DNA from: Oligoflexia bacterium
Lineage (GTDB): Bacteria > Bdellovibrionota > UBA1018
Direction: 5' to 3'
Assembly: GCA_903858195.1 (NCBI GenBank)
Contig: CAIOHW010000015.1
Location: forward strand, 1-14,019
Length of the DNA stretch: 14,019 nucleotides
The notes under the pieces were generated by a model. That model worked only from the letters and a program-made list of their open reading frames with translations, made no database searches and was not told where the DNA came from. Shown here piece by piece: positions 9,525 to 14,019 of this stretch. The position numbers and the translations under genes were made by a program. Within the stretch, counting starts at the first letter, position 1; every line of letters starts with the position of its first letter.

Positions 9525-10052
9525 ATGCACTCCAGGTCACTCTGTTCTCTGCAGGTCATCGCCTGTGTGTCGGGGCTCGTGGCGGCTTCGGCATGTTCGA
9601 GCATGCCGGGGCTGAGCAGCGAGGGTGTGCATGATCGCTATGCGGGAGAAAGCTGGTCGGTGGTGGTGCGGGCCGGCGAGACCCCGATCGACGAGGTCGA
9701 AATCCGCGGACTGATCCCAAGGAGAGTGATCACAGCATCCGGCTCTGCCATCCAGCAGCAATCGGATGGATCCTTTGAGATTGACGTGATGAAGGTCGCC
9801 TCATCGCTGGCCGACGAGGGTGAGGCTGAGCTGGCCGGAACCCTGCGCAGGCGCGGAATCAGGCGAATCGTATTGGATTGGGTGGGGGATGTCGCGCTTC
9901 GCGTGCGTCTGGACAATGATCCGGAGTCAGCGCTGGTGCTGAACCGGGAGCGGGGACAGGATGAACAGGGCTCGAGGAGACTTCCGGCAGGAAGTCCGTC
10001 CAGTTCGACGGACCTCCTGCCCTTCGATAGGTTCAGCCCGACTCGATATTAG
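9525..10052 (+). CDS. Putative lipoprotein of unknown function
   Basis: I do not recognise this gene. The product is 175 residues and begins with a hydrophobic signal sequence containing GLVAASAC; C24 is a plausible lipid-attachment cysteine, although the lipobox (ASAC) has alanine instead of the usual leucine at -3. The mature part has a compact region rich in short strands (WSVVVRAGETPIDEVEIRGL ... FEIDVMKVASSL ... IRRIVLDWVGDVALRVRL) and a Ser/Pro/Arg-rich tail of about 35 residues. I chose the ATG at 9525 because GAAGGGGGG sits about 9 bases upstream and the protein then begins with a proper n-region; an ATG at 9501 is in frame but would add eight residues with no ribosome site. The tail codons form a strong 15-bp-stem hairpin (9986-10021). 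The stop overlaps the convergent 83-aa gene by 4 bp. Localisation to the periplasmic side of a membrane is inference. Confidence 0.75.
   Translation: MHSRSLCSLQVIACVSGLVAASACSSMPGLSSEGVHDRYAGESWSVVVRAGETPIDEVEIRGLIPRRVITASGSAIQQQSDGSFEIDVMKVASSLADEGEAELAGTLRRRGIRRIVLDWVGDVALRVRLDNDPESALVLNRERGQDEQGSRRLPAGSPSSSTDLLPFDRFSPTRY
9986..10021. repeat. Inverted repeat: 15-bp stem, 6-nt loop, one A-C mismatch
   Basis: The arms GGCAGGAAGTCCGTC (9986-10000) and GACGGACCTCCTGCC (10007-10021) are complementary at 14 of 15 positions around the loop CAGTTC. The structure lies inside the last codons of the lipoprotein gene and 28 bp beyond the stop of the convergent 83-aa gene. No T-run follows on either strand, so it is not a classical intrinsic terminator. 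A shared 3' stabiliser or bidirectional transcript barrier is a reasonable guess. Confidence 0.85.
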
Positions 10053-10300
10053 GAAAAGTGCGCCCGAAGCGATCGGCCCAGCTCCGGATCCCGGGCGGCC
10101 AGACGCCTGAGCAGAGATTCCCGGAAGGCCGGATCGGCTGCGGCAAGCATTTCGACCACCTGCTGGTACCCATTCACCGGAATCTTCTTCTCGCCATCCG
10201 GCGCCTGCTCCTGGGCCTGATCGGGTGCCGGCGCGGGGGACCTTGCGGGCTCGATGCGGCTTTGGGTTCGTGAGTAGTTGTTTTCGCGATAGTTGGCCAT
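10049..10300 (-). CDS. 83-residue protein with two 15-residue helical repeats
   Basis: I do not recognise this gene. The first 40 residues are polar and Pro/Ala/Gln-rich, probably disordered. Residues 44-82 look like short amphipathic helices and contain two copies of a 15-residue unit: LAAADPAFRESLLRR from L52 and LAARDPELGRSLRAH from L67, with L, A, A, D, P, S and L conserved. That pattern resembles helical repeats such as those of FliG or MgtE N-terminal domains, but this is only a resemblance. The start at 10300 is supported by AAGGAG six bases upstream on the minus strand (10307-10312); a longer TTG-initiated form from 10342 would overlap the upstream stop and lacks such a site. No signal peptide, so cytoplasmic. 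It follows the coiled-coil gene by 38 bp and probably shares its transcript. Confidence 0.75.
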   Translation of the reverse strand: MANYRENNYSRTQSRIEPARSPAPAPDQAQEQAPDGEKKIPVNGYQQVVEMLAAADPAFRESLLRRLAARDPELGRSLRAHFS

Positions 10301-10306
10301 TTTCTG

Positions 10307-10312
10307 CTCCTT
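10307..10312 (-). promoter_or_regulatory. Consensus Shine-Dalgarno site that fixes the start of the 83-aa gene
   Basis: On the minus strand AAGGAG is followed by CAGAAA and then the ATG at 10300. It is one of the strongest ribosome sites in the window and is the reason for choosing 10300 over the TTG at 10342. Confidence 0.7.
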
Positions 10313-10338
10313 CTTCTTCTCGGGCTGGGTCTCGGTTT

Positions 10339-10785
10339 TCAACTTCGGGTGACCTTGCTGCGCTCCGCAGCCTTGGCCTGTTCATGCAGGGCCTGGGTGG
10401 ATCGCTGGAGCTCCTTGCGTAGCCGCTCCAGCTGTTCCTCCGAGTGCTTTCGGTAGTCATCCAACTTTTCTTGGTAGGAGGACTTCAGGCGGGCCAATTC
10501 CTGCTCCTTGGCCGCCCTGGTTTCTTCGATTTTCGACTCTCCGGTTTCACGGGCCGAACGGAGTCTTTCTTCGAGGCGCTCGGCCTCGCTCGAGATCTGC
10601 ACTTCGTAGTCCTGGCGCAATTTCTCGGATCGGTAGGCGTGCTCCTCGATCGTACGTTGGAGCTCTTCCGACTGCTTGTCCTTGATCTGTTCCATTTCGA
10701 TCTGGTGCCGCTGCTCGGCCAGCGCGCGGTGATTGCGCATCCGGATCTCATCGGTCGAGCCGCTTTTGAGGTCACTCAAGGCCAT
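10339..10785 (-). CDS. Charged coiled-coil protein of unknown function
   Basis: I do not recognise this gene. The 148-residue product has a short start (MALSDLKSGSTDEIRMRNHR) and then an almost unbroken run of Glu, Arg, Lys, Gln and Leu to residue 146, with heptad-like hydrophobic spacing (for example EEQLERLRKELQRSTQALHE). There is no signal peptide, membrane segment or cysteine, and only two or three glycines. It should be a long alpha-helical, probably dimeric, cytoplasmic rod. The frame is open upstream to a GTG at 10857, but that extension (CDTWVWGRQ and similar) does not resemble the rest, so the ATG at 10785 with a GGGGGCGG upstream is preferred. It is divergent from zapA across a 110-bp gap and is followed by the 83-aa gene. 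Being next to a divisome gene hints at, but does not show, a role in division or cell structure. Composition alone would draw misleading matches to myosin-like proteins. Confidence 0.78.
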   Translation of the reverse strand: MALSDLKSGSTDEIRMRNHRALAEQRHQIEMEQIKDKQSEELQRTIEEHAYRSEKLRQDYEVQISSEAERLEERLRSARETGESKIEETRAAKEQELARLKSSYQEKLDDYRKHSEEQLERLRKELQRSTQALHEQAKAAERSKVTRS

Positions 10786-10825
10786 TTGCCGCCCCCACAC
10801 CCAAGTGTCGCACGAAAGGAGATGG

Positions 10826-10892
10826 CCGCTAGCGGGCAAAAGTTGCCGCTCTGGCACCGCTTGCCAAGCGGATGCAGCGGGGTTAGTTTTTT
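10826..10892 (+). promoter_or_regulatory. Cluster of CCGCT/AGCGG inverted repeats with trailing T-run upstream of zapA
   Basis: Three CCGCT (10826, 10846, 10857) and three AGCGG (10831, 10867, 10876) lie within 55 bp. They form a 10-bp palindrome CCGCTAGCGG (10826-10835), the hairpin CCGCTTGCCAAGCGG (10857-10871), and an outer pair 10846/10876 enclosing it. TTTTTT follows at 10887-10892, three bases before the zapA ATG. On the + strand this resembles an attenuator or terminator, or the 3' end of a small RNA; as DNA it could be a multi-site operator for the divergent genes. Confidence 0.5.
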
Positions 10893-10895
10893 GAC

Positions 10896-11219
10896 ATGCC
10901 TCAGGCCAGCAGACCCAACAATAAGACGACGCTCGAGTTCGACCTTTTGGGCGAAAAGCTCCAGGTCACCGCTTCGGAGGATCCGGAGATCGTCAATGAG
11001 GTTGCGGCCCTCGTAAAGCTCAGGTTGCAGGAGTCGCGTCGCAGGCTGTCACAGAAAAATGCCCAGCCCGCCCGCCATAACGTGCTTCTCCTCGCATTGC
11101 TGGATCTTGCGGAGGAGTACGTGAAGTCCAAGCAACGCACCCTCGCACACCGCTCGAAGATCAGTTCCAAGCTCGCAGAGATCCGGGCCCAGCTCGACCG
11201 GGCCGAAGGCCGTGCGTGA
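10896..11219 (+). CDS. zapA: Cell division protein ZapA (FtsZ-ring associated)
   Basis: ZapA is a small cytoplasmic protein that cross-links FtsZ filaments at mid-cell. The 107-residue product fits in length and layout: an N-terminal domain with TTLEFDLLGEKLQVTASEDP followed by EIVNEVAALVKLRL, then the typical NVLLLALLDLAEEYVKSKQ helix that starts the C-terminal coiled coil, ending in a charged helix (SKLAEIRAQLDRAEGRA). It is the first gene of a + strand group with the formyl-THF cyclo-ligase gene, whose GTG start overlaps the zapA end by 8 bp. zapA next to this ligase is a well-known order in proteobacteria, which strengthens both calls. No strong ribosome site is seen; a structured inverted-repeat cluster and a T-run lie directly upstream and may control expression. 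Confidence 0.88.
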   Translation: MPQASRPNNKTTLEFDLLGEKLQVTASEDPEIVNEVAALVKLRLQESRRRLSQKNAQPARHNVLLLALLDLAEEYVKSKQRTLAHRSKISSKLAEIRAQLDRAEGRA

Positions 11220-11808
11220 GCTGAAGGCCTCCGAACTCAGGCAGCGCCTCCAGTCCTGGCGCAAGGGGCTTTCGATCACCGAACGCCGTTCAATCGCGGA
11301 ACGTGTCGACGAGCGAGTGCTCCAATGGTTCCAGCAGGAGATCCTGCATTCAGCCCCCGGCATGGTCTGGGGGTTCTACCGCCCGCTCCCATGGGAGTGG
11401 GATCTTCCCAGGCTCCAGTGGTGGCTTCTGCGACGCAGAGTCGGTCTTGCGTTCCCCCGAATCGAAGGTGAGAGTCTCGGCTGGCATCTGGCCGATCCTG
11501 CACGCCCAGGCGACTGGAACGCGAATTTCAGGCTCTCCAGCCTGCAGGAGCCCCGGGCTGATCTTCCAAGGGTTGACCCGCAGCAGCTTCAGGGCGTAAT
11601 CGTTCCAGGCGTCGCGTTCAGCCTGCTGGGTGAGCGGATGGGCACTGGGGGCGGGTACTACGACCGCTTCTTGTCGGCACATCCCGCGCCCATCCGGATC
11701 GCCGTGGCCGCCGAGGAGCAGGTGTTTCCCACGCTTCCCGAGCAGCGGCCCGATGAGCCCCGGATGGGCTGGTTGTTCACGGAACGTCGGATGGTCCGCT
11801 TTGCCTGA
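11212..11808 (+). CDS. 5-formyltetrahydrofolate cyclo-ligase (5,10-methenyl-THF synthetase)
   Basis: The enzyme converts 5-formyl-THF to 5,10-methenyl-THF with ATP, returning a storage folate to the active pool. The 198-residue protein has the family layout: N-terminal helices (LRQRLQSWRKGLSITERR), a strand segment with VWGFYRPLPWEWDLP, the VGLAFPRIEG strand, and the C-terminal signature VPGVAFSLLGERMGTGGGYYDRF (about 131-153). The glycine motif reads GTGGGYYDR, where many members have an aromatic residue in place of the threonine. The end (DEPRMGWLFTERR) corresponds to the conserved late segment. The start is a GTG overlapping zapA by 8 bp, so translation is probably coupled. In E. coli the 6S RNA gene lies between zapA and this gene (ygfA/fau); here there is no room for it. 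Confidence 0.92.
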   Translation: MRELKASELRQRLQSWRKGLSITERRSIAERVDERVLQWFQQEILHSAPGMVWGFYRPLPWEWDLPRLQWWLLRRRVGLAFPRIEGESLGWHLADPARPGDWNANFRLSSLQEPRADLPRVDPQQLQGVIVPGVAFSLLGERMGTGGGYYDRFLSAHPAPIRIAVAAEEQVFPTLPEQRPDEPRMGWLFTERRMVRFA

Positions 11809-11821
11809 TGGGTGCGACTTT

Positions 11822-12631
11822 ATGAAGATCCTCTATTTTGGTGATGTTTTCGGTCGGCCCGGCCGCGAGGCGGTCAAGGCCGCCATGAAGAAGTGGGTTG
11901 AGCCCGAGGCGATCGACTTCACCATCGTCAACGGCGAGAACTTTGCCCATGGTTATGGGCTTCTGCCCGAGCAGGCGCAGGAGTTTTTCGACCTGGGAGT
12001 CGATGTCATCACCACCGGCAACCACGTCTGGGACCAGAAGCAGATCATTCCCTATCTCTCGACGAGCACCCGCCTGCTCAGGCCCGCCAACTACCCAGAC
12101 CACCCTTCCTACCGCGTGCCCGGTCGCGGCTCCTGCGTGGTCCAGTCCCGCAGGCAGCCGTCACTCCGATTGGGCGTGATTCAGGTGATGGGACGCGTCT
12201 TCATGCCGAGCCTCGATTGTCCGTTTCGCAGTGCAGATGCCGAGCTTGAACGCCTCGAAAAGGCCGGCATCGAGAATATTTTCGTCGACTTCCATGGCGA
12301 GGCCACTTCCGAGAAGCAGGCGTTTGCCCACTACATGGACGGAAGAGTGGGTGCCGTGGTGGGAAGCCACTCCCATGTGCAGACTGCCGACGAGCGCATC
12401 CTGCCGAGGGGCACGGCTGCCATCACGGATGTCGGGATGTGTGGTTGCTTTGATTCGGTGATCGGCGTGAAAAAGGAGCTTTCGATCCAGAAGTTCCTGA
12501 CCCAGCGATCGGTCAAGTATGAACCTGCCGACGGTCCTGGGGGCTATGGAGCCGTGATCATTGAGCTGGATTCGGGCTCGGGCAGGGCCCGTTCGATTCG
12601 CAGGCTTCGGGAGACGGTGATCCAGAGTTGA
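11822..12631 (+). CDS. ymdB: YmdB-family metallophosphoesterase (2',3'-cyclic nucleotide 2'-phosphodiesterase)
   Basis: The 269-residue product has the dinuclear-metal site of YmdB: D8 (FGDVFG), E39/N40 (NGEN), N67/H68 (GNHVWD), H158 (DFHGEATSEK) and H183/H185 (GSHSHVQTADE), close to the order and spacing I recall for the Bacillus enzyme. YmdB hydrolyses cyclic nucleotides in vitro and affects biofilm and sporulation gene expression in Bacillus; its role in Gram-negative bacteria is less clear. The frame is open upstream to 11630, inside the cyclo-ligase gene, but the ATG at 11822 gives the standard N-terminus MKILYFGDV and lies 13 bp after the previous stop. ymdB often follows rny (RNase Y), which is not seen in this window. 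The last 74 bp overlap the convergent Cys-rich gene. Confidence 0.95.
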   Translation: MKILYFGDVFGRPGREAVKAAMKKWVEPEAIDFTIVNGENFAHGYGLLPEQAQEFFDLGVDVITTGNHVWDQKQIIPYLSTSTRLLRPANYPDHPSYRVPGRGSCVVQSRRQPSLRLGVIQVMGRVFMPSLDCPFRSADAELERLEKAGIENIFVDFHGEATSEKQAFAHYMDGRVGAVVGSHSHVQTADERILPRGTAAITDVGMCGCFDSVIGVKKELSIQKFLTQRSVKYEPADGPGGYGAVIIELDSGSGRARSIRRLRETVIQS

Positions 12632-12932
12632 GTCTGGAAAGCACCTTCTTGCACGATCCCGTGCCGCAGTTGCCCTCGTTGCAGGACTGCCCGCCACACT
12701 GGGAGGCGGACTCATAGACCCAGTCCCTCCGGACCGAGTTGATCAGGGAAAGGGCAGTCTCGAGATTTGCAGCCTCGCTGCTTCCCAGTAGCTCTCCCGT
12801 CGTGTGGCGGATCACGAAAACCGAGAAGGACTGCGAGCCGGGAATGGGGCTCACCCCTCCCATGAGTTCTTCATCAATCAGGAAGCCCTTGAGGTGGTTT
12901 TCGGGGGTGAGCTGGTGTTCCGGGAGCGACAT
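12558..12932 (-). CDS. Small protein with a C-x4-C-x4-C-x4-C cysteine cluster, unknown function
   Basis: I do not recognise this gene. The 124-residue product has a compact first part (GFLIDEELMGGVSPIP, FSVFVIRHTTGELLGSSE, NLETALSLINSVRRDWVYE) that looks like a small strand-strand-helix domain. It is followed by four cysteines exactly five residues apart at 79, 84, 89 and 94 (CGGQSCNEGNCGTGSCKK) and a polar tail with two more cysteines (111, 117). There is no signal peptide, so a cytoplasmic metal or Fe-S site, or a modified peptide segment, is more likely than disulfides. The ATG at 12932 is preferred; a GTG at 12953 would add seven residues. The last 74 bp are antisense to ymdB, so the tail may be unimportant. 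Conserved hydrophobic spacing in the first part argues that it is a real gene, but no homologue was checked. Confidence 0.68.
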   Translation of the reverse strand: MSLPEHQLTPENHLKGFLIDEELMGGVSPIPGSQSFSVFVIRHTTGELLGSSEAANLETALSLINSVRRDWVYESASQCGGQSCNEGNCGTGSCKKVLSRLNSGSPSPEACESNGPCPSPNPAQ

Positions 12933-12980
12933 ATCGTCATTTAACCGGCACACGATCCGCTTGAGTAGCCAAAAGTGCGC

Positions 12981-13009
12981 TTGCCAATCTGCGATGCGCA
13001 GACTATTGC
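12981..13009 (+). promoter_or_regulatory. Possible promoter with an internal palindrome upstream of tRNA-Ala
   Basis: TTGCCA (12981-12986) and TATTGC (13004-13009) are 17 bp apart and would start transcription about 12 bases before the tRNA. The spacer holds the perfect inverted repeat TCTGCG-ATG-CGCAGA (12988-13002), placed as an operator would be. The -10 match is poor, and the same gap must also serve the divergent Cys-rich gene. Confidence 0.28.
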
Positions 13010-13027
13010 CTTCTACATCAAGTCGGT

Positions 13028-13103
13028 GGGCCTGTAGCTCAGTTGGTAGAGCGCGTGCTTTGCAAGCACGATGTCATCGGTTCGAATCCGTTCAGGTCCA
13101 CCA
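13028..13103 (+). tRNA. tRNA-Ala with anticodon UGC, CCA encoded
   Basis: The 76-nt cloverleaf folds fully: acceptor GGGCCTG/CAGGTCC with the G3-U70 pair that identifies alanine tRNAs, D-arm GCTC-AGTTGGTA-GAGC, anticodon stem CGTGC/GCACG around loop TTTGCAA with TGC at 13061-13063, five-base variable loop ATGTC, T-loop TTCGAAT, discriminator A and an encoded CCA. The T-stem ATCGG/CCGTT has an unusual U50-U64 mismatch. A T-run (13104-13109) follows directly and may help end transcription. It stands alone rather than within an rRNA operon in this window. One such tRNA can read all or most alanine codons by wobble. Confidence 0.97.
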
Positions 13104-13148
13104 TTTTTTCTCCATCCCAGCCGGCCATTCGCAGTTAAACTCTTGTCC

Positions 13149-14019
13149 ATGTCGTTTCAGATGCGTTCGCTGCCTGCGCTCGGCCTGGTGCTGGTCCTGC
13201 TGCTCGTTTGCATGAGCCCCGCTCGTGCGGGGCTTGGCGAGGTTCCTGCTGATTTCGCCCATGAGGTGCTGGCTGATCCCACCCCCATGGTATTCGCCCC
13301 TTTCACGGTAAAAGAGTCTGATTTCTCCGCCGAATGGCAATCCGATTCAACCGGGAGCACGGGGGCCTCCCTTGGCCTTGAGGCCGAGCTGGTATCGAAC
13401 TCGGTACAGTGGGTGAGGGTGGCGCAGTACCTTTTGGCGCCTCGAGCCCGGATCCGAATCACTGCACCCGAGGGAAGCTCTCCCTGGGAGTCGATCTCAG
13501 TCCGTGGTGCAGGAGCAGTCGAGAATTCAGGAGCGGGTTCGGTCCTCGAGTTTCCCGCAGCCTTGGCCGCGCGAGAGTCCAGCACCCTCGAGGTCAGCGT
13601 CCGCCGCGCGGGTAAGGTCCGAAAGCATCGCCTTTATCTCGCGTATCGAGGCAAGCCCGGCGCCTATGTCGATCCGAGCTGTTCGGCTTTCATTCCGGAG
13701 CTTTCCGGCATTGAGGGATTGGGGGCCGGACAGTGGGCCTATCTGGGCTGTCGAACCGTGCGAACCCGGCAGGGGCTCTCGGATATCCCGGCTGTCGAGC
13801 TTTTCCTGCACTGGGTGGGAGCCAAGGGGCCGATCCGCATCAACGGCATGGAGGCCGATCCCTCCTCACCGGGCGTGTGGGTCAACCGCATGGGACCCCG
13901 GCACTCCCGGTTTGAATTTTCCGATGCCTCCGGAAGCCGTTTCACGGCAAGTTTTTACATTCCCCCGAAGCTCTCCTATGCGAGCCTCGGGCTCGGAATC
14001 GGACCCTACGGGTTCCACT
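13149..14019 (+). CDS. 5' part of an exported protein of unknown function
   Basis: The frame from the ATG at 13149 is open to the last base, giving at least 290 residues with no stop, so the gene continues beyond the window. Residues 1-31 form a signal peptide (MSFQMRSLPALGLVLVLLLV then a CMSPARA end, with cleavage likely after PARA). The mature part is strand-rich and low in lysine, with segments such as QWVRVAQYLLAPRARIRITAP, KHRLYLAYRGKPGAYVDPSC, GQWAYLGCRTVRTR and VWVNRMGPRHSRFEF; the cysteines in DPSC and LGC could form a disulfide. Alternating strands and surface-type spacing suggest a periplasmic or outer-membrane protein, but I recognise no family. A second in-frame ATG lies at 13161. 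Neither start has a ribosome site; TAAACT at 13136-13141 ends 7 bases before the first ATG, which would allow a leaderless message. Confidence 0.8.
   Translation, partial: MSFQMRSLPALGLVLVLLLVCMSPARAGLGEVPADFAHEVLADPTPMVFAPFTVKESDFSAEWQSDSTGSTGASLGLEAELVSNSVQWVRVAQYLLAPRARIRITAPEGSSPWESISVRGAGAVENSGAGSVLEFPAALAARESSTLEVSVRRAGKVRKHRLYLAYRGKPGAYVDPSCSAFIPELSGIEGLGAGQWAYLGCRTVRTRQGLSDIPAVELFLHWVGAKGPIRINGMEADPSSPGVWVNRMGPRHSRFEFSDASGSRFTASFYIPPKLSYASLGLGIGPYGFH

Noticed and set aside
10786..10857. GTG-initiated N-terminal extension of the coiled-coil protein
   Set aside because: The extra 24 residues are unlike the charged helical body and include palindromic intergenic DNA; the ATG at 10785 is simpler.
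10786..10895. 6S RNA gene in the zapA upstream gap
   Set aside because: The gap is about 110 bp, too short for a usual 6S RNA of about 180 nt, and the visible pairs do not form one long interrupted rod with a central bubble.
10891..10919. Perfect -35 consensus TTGACA at 10891-10896 as a promoter
   Set aside because: It overlaps the zapA ATG and no -10-like sequence lies 16-18 bp downstream.
12739..13215. Plus-strand open frame (158 codons) running through the tRNA-Ala gene
   Set aside because: It crosses a functional tRNA and is antisense to the Cys-rich gene; the translation has no plausible domain.

Overview
The window is about 14 kb of gene-dense, fairly GC-rich bacterial chromosome. It is mostly housekeeping genes, with several small unrecognised genes among them. 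An AsmA-type envelope protein, a lipoprotein candidate and exported proteins point to a Gram-negative cell. GatCAB, a PcrA-type helicase with a C-terminal Tudor-like domain, ZapA and YmdB together suggest a deltaproteobacterial-type lineage (Bdellovibrionota, Myxococcota or Desulfobacterota in the broad sense) rather than a typical gamma- or betaproteobacterium. This placement is inference from gene content. I saw no transposase, integrase, phage gene or CRISPR array.

Left part (1-8530, all + strand): the 3' end of a CBS-domain gene (perhaps a ClC chloride channel), then pcrA/uvrD, a small periplasmic cupredoxin-like protein, gatC, gatA, gatB and a large AsmA-family protein. Gaps are 2 to 24 bp, and gatC/gatA and gatA/gatB share 4-bp start/stop overlaps, so this looks like one long operon. 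GatCAB converts misacylated Glu-tRNA(Gln) and/or Asp-tRNA(Asn) to the correct aminoacyl-tRNA.

Middle part (8511-10785): a Ppx/GppA phosphatase on the minus strand overlaps the end of the asmA-like gene tail to tail. Divergent from it is a 175-aa lipoprotein candidate whose 3' end carries a 15-bp-stem hairpin. Convergent with that is a two-gene minus-strand unit: a charged coiled-coil protein followed by an 83-aa protein with two 15-residue helical repeats.

Right part (10786-14019): zapA, a 5-formyltetrahydrofolate cyclo-ligase gene and ymdB form a tight + strand group. zapA is preceded by a dense cluster of CCGCT/AGCGG inverted repeats and a T-run. A minus-strand gene encoding a protein with four cysteines spaced exactly five residues apart overlaps the end of ymdB. 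Next are tRNA-Ala(UGC) and the 5' part of an exported protein gene that runs off the window.

The three convergent gene pairs all overlap at their 3' ends, and no stretch longer than about 110 bp lacks a gene. I found no clear new defence or mobile system. The best candidates for undescribed biology are the coiled-coil/83-aa pair beside zapA, the Cys-x4 protein, the Met-less cupredoxin, and the two structured non-coding elements.
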